This document shows, piece after piece, positions 1 through 12,900 of a stretch of DNA of 64,000 nucleotides. Below the pieces are notes generated by a model that saw nothing but the letters and a program-made list of their open reading frames with translations, was not told the DNA's origin and made no database searches. Within the stretch, counting starts at the first letter, position 1; every line of letters begins with the position of its first letter. A program made the position numbers and the translations under genes. Origin of the DNA: Paragonimus westermani (lineage: Eukaryota > Platyhelminthes > Trematoda > Plagiorchiida > Troglotrematidae); NCBI GenBank assembly GCA_008508345.1, contig QNGE01000125.1:140776-204775 (forward strand), in the 5' to 3' direction.

Positions 1-153
1 TTCACTTCAAGGACTTCGTGACGTTTGTTGGTTATATGCTGTAGCCTGTCGTTTCAACCATGGTGATCAACTACAGAAGAGATTGTAACAATTTTTCTGA
101 AATACGTACCACTCAAGCACACTGGAGTGCAACACTGCAAAAACTTAGTTTGC

Positions 154-612
154 AGCGACATGAGAACCGCATTTGGTGTCAAATGGTATGCGCGAAACAC
201 GTATGCCAGCGAGAATTACACATATTTACAGGGCGTACCGTCTAACTCACAACCGCTTAGCAACAGACGTCCGTACCAATATGTGCCAGGATCATTTGTG
301 TTAAATCTGTACAAGCAGGTTCCAGTACGTCATTTGAGCAACGTGTTAATCGATGAACACAACAAAAACATGCAAATCAAAGGTCAAATGAACTGGGACG
401 AAATTGCCACTCTTGGCGAAGAAGGGTCACAAGAATTGCCAGATTTTACCAAAAAAATCAAACTTCAGGCAGACGTGTTCAAAAAGATGCGCTACAGCGA
501 TGAACTACTAAAAGTGCTAAAGGTGGACACAAATAAAGCCGTATTTTATATTTCGAGAAGCAGTATTTTTAACCGGGAAAGTCAAGCGAAAATCTATGCC
601 TGTGATGGGTGA
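154..612 (+). CDS. possible internal or terminal exon, unknown protein
   Basis: This is an open frame of about 150 codons at the left edge of the window. It follows a pyrimidine-poor but usable acceptor-like TTTGCAG at about 146-152, and the first ATG (codons MRTAF) lies just after it. The frame ends in TGA at 610-612, overlapping a possible GGGTGA donor-type site, so the true exon may end earlier. A second donor-like site (AAAG then GTGGAC) lies near 520. The peptide is soluble, with a Tyr/Asn-rich N-terminal part and a Lys/Asp/Glu-rich C-terminal half (for example DEHNKNMQIKGQMNWDEIA). I see no signal peptide or membrane segment. I do not recognise a family and assign no function. Its composition looks more protein-like than most open frames here, which is the main reason for listing it. 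Confidence 0.38.
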   Translation, partial: SDMRTAFGVKWYARNTYASENYTYLQGVPSNSQPLSNRRPYQYVPGSFVLNLYKQVPVRHLSNVLIDEHNKNMQIKGQMNWDEIATLGEEGSQELPDFTKKIKLQADVFKKMRYSDELLKVLKVDTNKAVFYISRSSIFNRESQAKIYACDG

Positions 613-3080
613 AAACGTTGTGTAGGCAATTGACCAAACACTCAACAGTGTGCACCTTAATGTGATTTGAGCATGCTTACTGCTCGCTAGCCTGGCCAAT
701 TACCCTTAGTTGTGACTCGTTCAATTTCCCAACCTGTCCGTAGTCCACCAGCCGTAGACTTTATGGAGTACCTTACAAGGTCTTATATGGTAATACATCC
801 TTATGCACAATGCACAACAGCCATTCTGCACGAAGGCAATACGAGTTGATTGGATTGGTCAGCTCCTCTAATTTATGCCTCGTTCGTTCTGTGATCGGGT
901 TAACCGTGGCCGGTTTCTAACCTCGGTTTGTTCACACTTTTCACTGGTTTAACGACTTCCACTGATGTAAGCTCCATTGTGAGGGAGAAAACTGCAGAAC
1001 CCACTAGACTACCCTGCAATTCTAATGCGACCCAACAGGAAGCACACAACTTGGTACACATACCTACCTATCGCACATGAGGAGCGTATTTTCCTCTCTG
1101 AGTAGTCGAATCAATTAATACGCATTTTGCTTGGTGAGAGTGATACGGATTGTGCAAGGAATGCGGTAAAATATGACGTTAGGCAAAGTACACCGTGAAA
1201 CCCACTGTCAGTGGACCATGAGAAGAAGTTGAACTGAACTAGGTACCGTTGAGAAAAACCGATCCAACGGAAACCCTTTGAGGAACAGGACAGTCAACAC
1301 CGGAACTGGATAAACTCAGAGGATTACTAAATAAGGAGACCTTTAGGATGGGATCCGCCATTCTGTTGTTAAATTTTGCTATAGTTTGGAACTACCACGT
1401 TTTTTTCCGCCATGCTACACATGACTAACTGTTAGTCTACCTGAGACGGCTGATGAGGAAACGATTAATTCACAGTTTACAAACAGGATTGCTGGAAAAG
1501 ATGCGAGTGGTAGGGTAGTGTGGTATCACACGGACATGTCTGACGAACATAGTCACACATCTGCCAAAACGGACGGAAGTCATAAGGCTGAAACAAGTTG
1601 GAACAAGTCTGAGCAGTCGAAATGGGCAATGCACGACGGTCACACTATCAAAACTAAACTAAACATTGCACTACTGTCCTACCAAACATTTTTCTCTCAT
1701 TTCCCGATGGTAATGAGCAGCTGTTGAGTTCCTCAAACAGTAGACTGAGTACGAGGATAACGGTTGTTGATACAAAGGTTAGGCTGTCGCTCTGACGTAT
1801 AGTAAAATGATTGACATTTCGGTCAAACACAGAAAACCTTGCTGAATTGGAAGAGACAACTTTGAAAACACTGGTGCAGAATGTGCGGAAATTACGCTGG
1901 GTCCTTTCATGCTAGTTCATCCATGCAACCGATAACCAATATTCACCGATCTGCTGCTTTGACTGAACGCAAACTTGGGTATATGGACCGGCAAACTTAC
2001 CGTCAAGTTAATGCTGGAAAATCGTATCACCAGAAAGCACGTTAGGATACGGGGTGTTTGCCAGTCACCTGTAACTGCTTTCAATTAAGGCCATTAGGTT
2101 TCGCATTAAAGTGGAAGTTCAGTTTGTTTCTGATGTGGACAACTGATAGAGCGTTTGTAATTTTGTTTAATACTTGATAGACCAGTAATCAGGAATGGAG
2201 TGCAGGCGGATACACAAAAGTACTATATTGGCTGAGTTTAGAGATGGACGAGCAGTTGGGAGAGATGTTATTTCGGTTAACCAGTATCGCATTCTCATCA
2301 CCGTAGGTAGGACCGAGTACAAGTCAGGTAGAAACAAGTGATTTTGCATCAAATTTGGAGGGTCAACACGAGTGGTAATCAAATATGTATTCACGACGCT
2401 GCAAACAGAAAAGGTTTGCACGATTGTAAACAGCCAGACTACTGTCTTTCATCGTTTTTCAATGCTGCTACAGACAGTAGTAAGTAATACAGAAGGGTAT
2501 AGGTAAAGCAGTGTTTTGTGTGAATGACCAGTACACTGCATTCCACAAGATGCCGCTCGGTCTTTGCAATGCTGTAGCCACTTTGTGTTCACAAAGGTCT
2601 GAAGGGAGTGACCAGATGGGGAAGTTACATCATGATATTTGCTAAAACCACGTCAAGGCAGCCAGAAGGATAAAGGAGAGTGCTGTAACAAATCAGTGAA
2701 ACTGACATAAAGTTGATCTGTACAAAATTCCAAATCGTTCGAACTCCGTTTATCTATCCAAGGGATACACGTTGAAACGGAAGAAGTTAATCGTTGTCAG
2801 AGGAACTGATTTTCAGCAAAAGCTTTTCAACTTCGAAGTCAAAGCTTAAAGCTAGGTGTTCTTTCATAAATGTCGGTTATACTTCAAACTTTCTAGTCTT
2901 CTGTCTGTTGAGATATGAGAAAGATTTGCTGAACTGAAAACAGTCAGTTTGAACAGGATGCATCCGTCGGTCCAAACTGCGTCATAATCTCTAGAAGTAA
3001 CGTAGGTCCGTTGGTAAAAACGTTATCGGAATAGGCACTGTCCATTCTCATTCTCCACTAACCAACTAAGCAATGGATGT
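613..3080. other. no recognised gene
   Basis: I see only short open frames in shifting phases and no repeat, RNA gene or transposon motif. It could be intron or intergenic DNA. Confidence 0.5.
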
Positions 3081-3083
3081 ACT

Positions 3084-3410
3084 GTGAAGCGGATATGGAA
3101 AGATGTTGCGTCTATTTCATTAGAACGTACCTTCGGTGGCGAAAGATTCGAGAAACAAAGACGAAAGTACCGTGGATGTAATTCACTGTACCAGAGCAAG
3201 GCGCACGTGAATGAACGCAAACGATTTCGGTCCACTCCCGATAAAGTCAGCAAGTCGTTATACCGAATTTGTTATACCGACTGTCCACTATGCAAGATAG
3301 ACGAAATCTATCCCGACGTTTGATCAAAAGATCGAAACCAGTGTGCCTCGTGGAGAGTCGTCGGAGATCAGAGTTTGCATTCTGACGACCAATGAAAATA
3401 GTGCGGAATT
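3084..3410 (+). pseudogene. weak Penelope-like GIY-YIG relic
   Basis: The frame reads ...NERKRFRSTPDKVSKSLYRICYTDCPLCKIDEIYPD, then a stop, then SKDRNQCASWRVVGDQSLHSDD in the same frame. The pattern of a charged linker, LYRI, C, DCP, and a degenerate YIGET-like stretch followed by a region like ...RxKEHxxAxRxGD resembles the linker and GIY-YIG endonuclease start of one group of Penelope-like elements. The second half of the YIG motif and the catalytic Arg are not preserved, and at least one stop interrupts the frame. If correct, it is a dead retroelement fragment. The match is by eye and could be chance. Confidence 0.35.
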
Positions 3411-5508
3411 TAACACTTTACCGTCTAGGGATTAACAGACCGACATGACGTTTTAATAACATAAGAACAGAATGTAAATTAACAGATGAATTTTATTCCG
3501 ACGGAACTGAACATTACTTTGAAATATATCGCACACAGATGACTGTTGCTACCTTCTTTCGTCCCACCTTTGTCACTATCAATTTCGGATGAATTCCTCA
3601 TAGGAGTATGTTGCCTATTGGTCTACTGATTGAAAACGATTGGTCTGTTTGTCATTAAGTTTTCTTTCACACAGGTATCTCTAACAGTGGATTTCCTTCC
3701 AGATTCCTTTTGTAGTCCACTGCGGTCATTCGAAATGTTTTTATCCGGTTGAATGGTAACAGACCGATTACCCTTTTGGATGTATTACTCAAACCGCTTG
3801 CAGATATGAAAACCTAATTAGACGCCTACATCTTTGTTAGACAGGGACTGGCATTCATCCACCACCGCTACTAAAAAAATTTGATACACCTAAACTGTAG
3901 AGTCATAGTGCACTGTGAGGATATATATATATATAACGCCTTATGCACATGAGTCGTTTTTCATTTGCTCAGTTATTTTGCAGGAGAACAATCCGCACGT
4001 TATATCATCTTATCGAAAAGACTAGCCATGAGTCACTCGAGCCTAAGTAACACAATTTGATAACCATAATTTGAAACTGACATCCGTGACATTCTATTCA
4101 CACCCATCAAAAGAAACCCACCTTGATTCTCTCATATTTCGTGAGAGTATCACATTCATACTATTTTGACCTCGGTGCCAAGTAGGTTTGGATTATAGTG
4201 CCAGCACAACTTGCCAAATAGCTGTCTATAATAATCGATAGAAGGTATGGAACCAGTCAGCACGCTTTCAAGGGTGACAGTCTTAATATGGCTCGCAAAC
4301 ATTGAGAAGTATCACTGAATCTAGTTGGAACCGAGTTGTTTTGGCGTGGATCCAGAAATTTATCGACCATTTCGAGCGTACATGATAGGCCATAGCAATG
4401 AACCACTCATATGTATATTCGAATATCGAAGCTTCATTTCGTCTATTTCCCTCCTCAGCTGTTTTTCACAACCACAAACATTTTATCCTGCTTGGTTTGT
4501 ACTATCCGAAATTTAACCCTATCTTTTCACATGTCATTCACTCTGATAGTATACAAGCGTCTTTATCATGTTAACTGTGATGAAAAAGCGTATCATTGAC
4601 AAAAAGTGCTTCAAACTCACAGATGTTCAGTAAGCCACAACCGACAGCTTGCCAACGTTTCTCTATCTCTTATGTAACGTTTGAAAGTTGATTATCCTGT
4701 TCATATTTCTAGTCAAACTTGACCCGGCATACAGAATAACAATAATCAGGGGTAAACATTCATGTTTTGTAACCGGGCAACTTAACTTACATCGAAAAGC
4801 TTCCAACAATTTTGACGGGAGTGACGGTATACCATGACACGGGCATACGATTTGCCATCAGTTCCTATATTTGTGGGTTGATGAATTTTGACTCAGAAGT
4901 TGTTTTTGGTTACCGAAAGTGGCATCTTCTTTTCTTAAACGTCAAATATGCTGCACAAGATTAAGAGTTCTGTATGCTGCAAGACGTAGGGTTACGGGAG
5001 GTTGAGTTGTGGAACAATCTCTTCTTTTGCGCATGATTGAGGAACGGGAAGATCAATCCTCACTTCTTCAAGATATGACATTCTGGTTTTTGTTCCCCAA
5101 CAGTCGCGTCTATAGTTATTTTTGGTAAAAAAAGAGTAAGAATTTCACATCGAAGCACCACTTGTTTCGTGCAGAATCGCAAGGGGTTAGTGAACTGCCT
5201 GTTGCTTGCAAGTGCATGTTGCAATCAGTAAGCTTCACCGATTCAAGAAAACGACTAAACTCCCGCCCTCTGTCAGGTCTGTTTGAAATGTTTATCAAGA
5301 CTACATGTTTTCTTGTTTCCGGGTGGCGAGAAATGAATATAATGTTGCCTGTAAAGACAAGTTTGGACGAGACAATGCTAAATCGCAACTGGAAACCTTG
5401 GTTGATTCTCCCACCACAAAAACGGCTTTAAATTTCATTAAAATGTTTTGGTGGATTCTGCCTCAAGATAAATTTTGACACTTGGTTTGCACACAAAACG
5501 AAGTATTA
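3411..5508. other. no recognised gene; one AT microsatellite
   Basis: Nothing gene-like was recognised. A perfect (AT)n run of about 14 bases lies at about 3921-3934. The overlapping open frames at 5116-5431 on both strands mirror each other and match nothing I know. Confidence 0.5.
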
Positions 5509-5961
5509 CTACACGGATAGTGGCGGCTTTAGCGAATTTAAAAAATTCCGTACTTTGGCTAACTGGTCCTGGGCAAATGGAAAGCGATTGTCGGTTCGCA
5601 ATCTTTCGTCAGTCGGTTTCCTAACTGTTTCTATCAAGGTCTTCGGGTGCAATGAAGTGAACGACCTATTGTTGCTCGGTCTAGTTAACATGTCTGGAGG
5701 GTGGGGTGGGCACTGAAACTGCTGTCCACACAATGAGACAGCTTTGACAAACAATTCCTCGTTGCGTGACTGAGGCGGCGATGGAAACCATCGGTAATCG
5801 TGCAGTGAAAATATTAGGTCAGTCAACAGCACACAGCTACTGACTAATCTGTTAGCAGTGTTGTCATCTTTGAATAAAAATGACGGAAAAACCGAATCGT
5901 TTGGTGCTGCATTCGGGTTTGTGCTTATTTCTTCAGCCACCAAGTTCGCATCGGCAAATTG
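5509..5961 (-). CDS. possible terminal exon, unknown protein
   Basis: Read on the minus strand, the frame opens immediately after CCCTAG at 5962-5964. That TAG is both an in-frame stop and a potential splice acceptor, and the frame then runs about 150 codons to TAG at 5509-5511. The first residues after the acceptor would be QFADANLVAEE. The peptide has a hydrophobic patch (VSSCVLLTDLIFSLHDYRWF), a Pro/Gln/Arg-rich middle and a charged tail ending LNSLKPPLSV. No ATG starts the frame, which suits a last exon better than a single-exon gene. The pyrimidine tract before the acceptor is weak. No family is recognised and no function is proposed. Confidence 0.33.
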   Translation of the reverse strand, partial: QFADANLVAEEISTNPNAAPNDSVFPSFLFKDDNTANRLVSSCVLLTDLIFSLHDYRWFPSPPQSRNEELFVKAVSLCGQQFQCPPHPPDMLTRPSNNRSFTSLHPKTLIETVRKPTDERLRTDNRFPFAQDQLAKVRNFLNSLKPPLSV

Positions 5962-5964
5962 CTA

Positions 5965-8900
5965 GGGCCAGCGTTGTTGTAAATAAACCCCGCGGAAATG
6001 TCCGTTTCTAATCAATACTGGAAAGCTCTTTCAGTCAGATACCGGCTGAGACTTCTCGTTTTTCTTAAAGGCACTGAGACTAAGGTGACCTGTCCATGTT
6101 TTATTCCGGTGTGTCCTGAACTGTACTGAAAGGAACTGGTGATGAGATTTATGGATACCTGAGAAGGAAAGAACCCCTTACAGATCCTGGAACATAACGA
6201 ACGGTACCATGAAACTGACTGCATTCTGACAACAGCTGACCATGTTTTACTGAAGCTGCAAAGGTATCAATAAGGTCGTCAGCGCAGCACTTGTAAAAGG
6301 TGAACTCCTTAATAGTTGAACATTCTCAGTTCTTGCTTTGAAAACGCTGACAATTCGAGGGCCAAGTGATAATCTCACTGTTTTCGATTCATTGTGGTGT
6401 TTAATATTTCCAGCGAACTAAACTTAACTCTGAGGCATTACCAAAGCGTCCTTCGAATTCATTCACAAATACCTCGCCAATTTTGTCCACACATTTTAGA
6501 TAATCATCTAAGAACTCAGTGGTCTCTGTTGAAGATCTGTCTTTGGGCGTTTGAACGGCTTTGAAAAACTCGAAGGAAGTGTATAAACATCTGTTAGCTG
6601 GCTACTGTTCAAGTGGCTTCAGGATACCGATTAATTAGGGTGTTAGATCACAGTTTGGTGAATTGCTCCTATCCGCAATCGACTCGAAGGCACACCATTC
6701 TTGTGTGCATCAAGTGAGCCCTACAGTCCAGTGCTCAAAGTTTCAATGGGGGTAAAGTCTGTCAAACGTAGATTTACCAGTCAGTCCCTTACGTCCCATA
6801 AACTGCACTCCCTTGAAAAGTGCCCTTTTGACGGAAAAAATTCAACCTTTTCCGGCCCTTGTCTTTAGAAGTGTGTTTGATATTCATTTAATAAATCTGA
6901 CTTGCGTTTGTAATCGGTTTTATCAGGTACAACATATCTAGGCCCCTAATTAGCCCTGATTAGTATGATTCGTTCATTCTCCTCTAAAGCTTAGCATCTT
7001 GCTTTCATTTCGGTGGTTCTGCATTCACTGGAGTTTGAGTTTAAATAGCATTTCTCCAGTTCACGTTATGTAGCTGGATGTACAACAGTCAGCTGAGTAC
7101 GATGGCTTACAACATCACTTCCAAGTCCGATTCTCCAGTTTCACACCACGAACAACAAAACTGCGATCCTAAGAACGGTAATTCAGAGGTCAAACTATTC
7201 AACGGTTAACAGAGAAAAGGCCCACTCACCAAATGGATTTCTGGAAAATTTCCTCCGATATTCCAGTGTTCTAAGATGGCTGCACAGTTTGATCTTTCCC
7301 TGTTATCCTGTCACCACTTTCTACGCATAAAATTTTGTGTGTGTGGTAATTGTTCCACTGTTCTATCCAACAATCTTGCAGCAATGCTGCATTTGTGCTC
7401 TACATTACTCTACCAGCCGGTCCACGTGACTTTTCAGTAAGTGCCTGGCGTTGCGGTGAGTCCTCCGTCACTTTTATGCCATAATATTTTTTTCATGATG
7501 ATCCGGTCTCGTTTTGGAATATTCAACACATTCGCTTGTTTTTCGTGTTTTTCACTTAGTGTCGCTAACTGGTCATCTTGACAACATTCCGACCATTGTT
7601 AGAAAACCTCCTGTTAATCAACAAACCATACGAGACCTGATGCTCAGCTGTCATCATCTTTCTCGCCATTCTGAATTTTTTACGATTACTGATCAATTTC
7701 GTCCAAATCTTACTGTGCCAATTGGCTGTAAAGTGAAGACAACTCAAACTTTGATCCGGTTGACGCTTGAGTTGCGTTTTATCTCTTGTCATTCAAATTA
7801 TGAATAATGTTGTGATTAGCAATATTGATGCTGAACTAGTTTACATTTGTCCAGTGAAACCAACGATGCAGACAAAAGGTAAAGCCGTGAAAATCCATTA
7901 CGTGTCTCGTATGCTGTGTAGGGTTGTGAGCGCGCCAGCCAGCTTTCTTGTTACAGCCAGTCGTGTTAACTCTCATACACCAGACATGCCCCAATAAAAC
8001 ATTTTTTTGTCTTCCCATGAACGGTTGCTTAGTATTTATAGGTTAAAACCGTGAATTTGTAGTCGATGGTGAGAAACTCATTCTGAGGCTACTGGTGTAA
8101 GAATCTGTAGGGGAAGTATAGTTATCTATTGGCATCCACATCTTCCTGTGCTTTTCTATCGTGCTGTCTTTGGGACTCTCCAACCAACCATGAAACAATC
8201 CACCAGTCGTCCACCTCTTGCTACGCATCAATTACTGCACCCTGTGTTGTGCGCTACCCTTCGCTCAGTTCTCATTTTAATGCAACCGCGTGTTTTGGTG
8301 ACCCCACCGCGAACTTAGAGTTTATCAGTGTGCGGAAATGATGTAGTTTTGGAGGGTAGTCGCCAAAAGAGTAAACTATGACTATCATAGTTACTTTCGA
8401 TGGATCTGGCGGTCTTTGTACAAAGATGGGCGTAATAAGAAGGTAGACCTGTATGCTTCAGTGGTGTGTACTGTGAGGAGCCATGACTGTGTTCTGTATG
8501 AGCAAGTGAACTTTGCCTTAACGGACTTCGTTGTATTCCACAAGAACCAATGGATGAGAGAAAACGAAACCAGAGATGATGTAGGGGTGAGATGTTAAAA
8601 GATGCGTTTGTTGTTTACTGGTCAGCACAACCCATTCAACTAGATGACAGGCAGACAGCTTAGAGTACGAGCTGTGCTATTCAAGAGACGTGTGAGTTGG
8701 TGTGTTCAAACAGGACAACAAGATGTGTACGAAGTTGGAAACAGACAGATCACATGGCATAGTACGAATTTTAAAAGATATGTACAAATAACACCGCAAT
8801 ACCAACATTCAGGCTGTACGTGAAGATATATCAAAGTTTCGTCTGTTTTACAATCGGCGAATCATTTTGCAACATGGAGAAACCTCCGTCATGTTCACTA

Positions 8901-9600
8901 TACTGGTACTGCCTAACCCTAGACAAGATTGTGCAATGTGACAGAACATCGTATCAGTGTGTGATTGGTACCTGGCATCAGCATCACTGAACCAATCAGA
9001 AACCATTCTGCTTAGAAAGAAGCCGAATGATTTAAGGAACTAGAACCACCGCCCGGTACATTGCATATCCAATGCTATTCTGATTGACAAAACAACCAGG
9101 TGATATTTATGGTCTAACTGCTGAAGTTCACGCATAAAATGTTTTCACTAGTTCTCCTGGATAGAGGCTGGAACAAGCTTACCTACAAAATTTACAATTA
9201 GTTGGGTCTATCAGTGCGTAATCATTTTCCAGGTTGTTAATGAAGAACTTAGAGGAAAAAGTGATACACAATTATTTTTAGTAATATGTCATCAGTTCGG
9301 TACAGTTATATAGGTACAGACATTTAGTAAGATATCATGGGATCGCTTAAAACCGTCCCAAAATTTTAAACATCCGTGGTGTAAACACTCAGCTAACTAG
9401 CCAACAATACTAACGAGTGGTTTGGAGGTGCGTCAGAGGGTTATGATTCGGATTTGGGGGGAATACAGGCTGGCGACGTAACATTTGAAAGCGAAATTTG
9501 TGGGAGACGGATAATGCTTATATGTGAACACAGGCTCGGATTGCGCACTGAGATGGTAACCGATTCAGTGATGACTAACGTCTGTTGACTGACCAACATA
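5965..9600. other. no recognised gene
   Basis: Several 60-100 codon open frames occur on both strands, mostly mirror images of one another, with no domain or retroelement motif I recognise. No structured repeat or RNA was seen. Confidence 0.5.
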
Positions 9601-9612
9601 GAGGATCAACCG

Positions 9613-9965
9613 TTGGCTCTAGCAAACCATCAGACACATATTCCAGCCGGTGACATTGCGCCTGGCAGAAAAAGATCGTGTTCTCGACCAATCCATGTCT
9701 GTTTACTCCCTCTGTCGATGTCAAAAAAACATGTAGGTCATACGACGAATTGTTCGTCCAAAGGGGTCAAACAACATCGCTCGACGCGTCCGAATGTGGA
9801 TGATCTAGACCCATCAGCAGCTCAGTTCTCGAACACCTGGCTGAAAACGACGACAGAGTTGACCTTTCCCGAGCTATCCGTCCAGTTTACAAGGTTCTAG
9901 TCCACAAGCCTAACTTGCTGGTTACCGCTGAATCCATCTGAATTTGATTAGGTAATTCGAGTCTT
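9613..9965 (+). pseudogene. Penelope-like GIY-YIG C-terminal relic
   Basis: The frame carries a degraded series: KKHVGHTT in the position of the KxYIGxT motif, KQHRST for the KEH region, then DDLDPSAAQFSNTWLKTTTE corresponding to the SALxxHxxETGH segment. After the first stop at about 9898-9900, a shift of frame continues as VHKPNLLVTAESI, which matches the typical PNLLxRxxAESIEI tail of Penelope-like proteins. These elements encode a reverse transcriptase fused to a C-terminal GIY-YIG nuclease; only the nuclease end is visible here. The His of the SALxxH motif is lost and there are stops and a frameshift, so this is a dead copy. The tail match across a frame change is what makes the call more than chance. 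Confidence 0.5.
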
Positions 9966-12900
9966 AAGATTTATCTAATGATGATTTGTGGAGACCAAAC
10001 TGCAGTAGATGTTTTGCCTAAGATACAGGGGAAATGTAGGCGAAATGTACGGATTTGTTGTTCACTGAATGCACCCGAACACCGCAATGAGCAAATGTTA
10101 CTTGACACGCAATCCTTGATTGATTATCTAATTAATATCCAGCCTGCCGTGAAATCGACTGAATGAGACGCTTAGCATTTTGAAGAAAGTGACGAATACG
10201 GAGCATTTTGTTGTCTATCTATAAACTTGTACTGTTGTCATGTGCGTTTCCTAGAAAACAAAGCCATGTAAACAGCATGTGCGTGGGTACTTTGATTATC
10301 GAGAAAATTTGGGATGTGATTCCCTATCAATTTAGGTGAAGGTCACACGTTGCAGATAGATCAATTGCGTACAAGAATTGTTAGTCCCTCAGGTCGACTG
10401 TTAGGTTTTATTTACAGTGTTAGAGAAACGTTGTCTAAAACTGGACTGGTTCGTTCGACAGCAATAAGCTGAATTAAGCCAAAGTATACTTATAACGGGG
10501 ATTACAACACTATGGTCCTGATGAACTCCGCATCTGATTGTTTACTCTTCTGTCTTCATACGATTCTTTGGTTGTGAATATTCCGTTCAACCCTCTGGGA
10601 TATTGTCGACTAACGTTCACCAGCAGCCGAAATGTTGCTCAGTAAAGTTACCAAATTATGTTATATCGATTTGGAATGGCAATCCATAGTGTGCCAGCTC
10701 TGACGAAGCTCGGAGCACGTGACATATCATGCACCGTTCCTTAAAAAAATTGGTAAGTTCTTCAGAATAATTAACAAAAATTGTGTGTACGGATGCGCAG
10801 TAGAAGATTTCGACACTTGATAAACTTTACTCAGGTAAGTTATAGTTGCCGTTACCTCGCACGCTTCGAAAGAAGCGCTGCACCTGATCTTCGTTCTTGG
10901 TAGAGCTTGTCAAAAGACCCGTTTCAGTGCGGACGCACCATGTAAACACTGTTTAACGAGCATGTGCATCTCTGATGTATCTCAGTCCATTAGGGTGGTT
11001 GGACATCTCATCCTGTCTCATGTTTTTAAAATGTGTGTTGAGATTCATGATAAGCCGCTCTGTGCGTGCGCTTTAAATTAGGAGACAGACACTATTGTCT
11101 TCGTCGTCAATTAGGCTTAACACCGTGTATGTGCCTATCTGTGTGCATGCAATTTTGTCTCACTCACACGTCCCACTTTGTGCGTCGAATTTCACATGCT
11201 GAACGATATGCGCAACTCTCGGCAACGAACCCTTTTGCCTAAGCTTCCCTGAGTGCTCATCACAAAGTATTACGAGTATAGTTTAATGAGGACAACAGTT
11301 ATGTCCAAACATGATCGGATGAATCTAGTTCTACTCTTTGGCGAATACCAAGGGTTGTCATTGACATTTTAATTTCGGAGTTTAATAACATTTTAGTCTG
11401 GTCCGAGGTTTTTTTGTTTATATGAGTTCGACACATTGTTAAAGTCGACTACGTGCTCCCCTTCTTGGGAGACAGCAGTTTGTTCAAAATGCTCCAAGCG
11501 TCCTCAAACAATCAATTCAGCGGCTATGAGGATTTTGAAAATGTTCTGTCTCCATCTGAATAAGAATACGGTCAGAATTGTTATGTAACATGTGTTTGAA
11601 CAAAATTTCGTTCGTTCCCCTCAATTACATACAAGAACTGGTGACCGAATGGTTCAACAAATGGGTGCGTATGGGCAAAACAGTAGAATTTGTCTAGCAG
11701 ACAATCATAGATCAGTGTATGACATGTTCGACCGTGTGAAATTATAATCAATGTACACAGAGTCGATATAGACATGGAAGTATGGTCATACGAACATAGT
11801 AGGTGAGTGTGGAAAACGAAAATCAAACACTGAAGGGTTGTGGCATTGAGATGAAATATATGATTAATGATTGCCCTATGTACAGTGGATTACCATGATA
11901 GTGTTAAGTTCAGTACGATCTACTTTTAGATACACAAGGATGGCTTTTTGAAATGCATGACTAGCATCTCGGAAAAAGCTGAGGTGCGTTTGTTCATAGT
12001 CTGACAAACAACACAGAAAGCCTTCAAGGTATCTACTGTTTAGTCAGATTCGAACAGGTGTTTCGTTATGACATTAGTAACTGTCCCATTTAGTGTGGGT
12101 AAGTGGAGAGAATGAACGAAGTGTTACTTGAGCATACACTCTATATGACAGTTTTGGTCTTATTCAAAGGAATGGCCAACCTCTAACGGTCTGCTTATAA
12201 CGGGGATTGTCTGCGTTTTCAAATAAACATCGAGTGGTTTGTGGATTAAGTCTCTCGGTAACAATTATCAGCCAAATTTGTTGTAAGGACAGGACGTACA
12301 CTTCACATCAACCTGATATGATGCGAAGTTCTGAATATTCAAGTACTGCTTTTGCAAGAAGGTGCGCTTCCTCTCGGCACAGGGTCGGAAATAGTGTCAA
12401 CTACGAGATTGCACAAACTTATAGATGTAACCGAACGTCAGTTGGACTGATTCTGTTAACCTTGATTGAGACATTTTCAGTGTCTGGCGGGTGGTTCTGC
12501 ATTATTGCAGTTAGCCGATCCGACTACAAGTGTGTAGTCGGACACCTGTGTATTTCCACTCAGTCCGAACCGTAGTACGGAACAGAACGACAACATACAA
12601 TTGCTTCCGATGATTCATCATTATCAACGTCAGTAGATCAGAACAATTATATAGCCCCAATCATTTCAAAATAGCATGTTAAAAGTGAAAAGAGGTTTAG
12701 AAGAATATCACTCCATTTTATAAAACACCTCAAAAATTCAAACGTTCTTAGTGTGACTACACAAGAGACGATCAATCAAGGCTAATGGTGAGTGCTCTCA
12801 AATTTAACTCGCGGTAACGTAGCAGAATAATGGATCGGAGTCTGGATGGGAACGCAGACTGTCTACGACAATTCAATAATTTGCATAAGTCTCTTCTGTC

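Noticed and set aside
1450..1475. CTGATGAGGAAAC as a hammerhead
   Set aside because: There is no room for stem II and no matching stem I.
10490..12210. CTTATAACGGGGATT at two places as a repeat family
   Set aside because: Only 15 bases match and flanks are unrelated.
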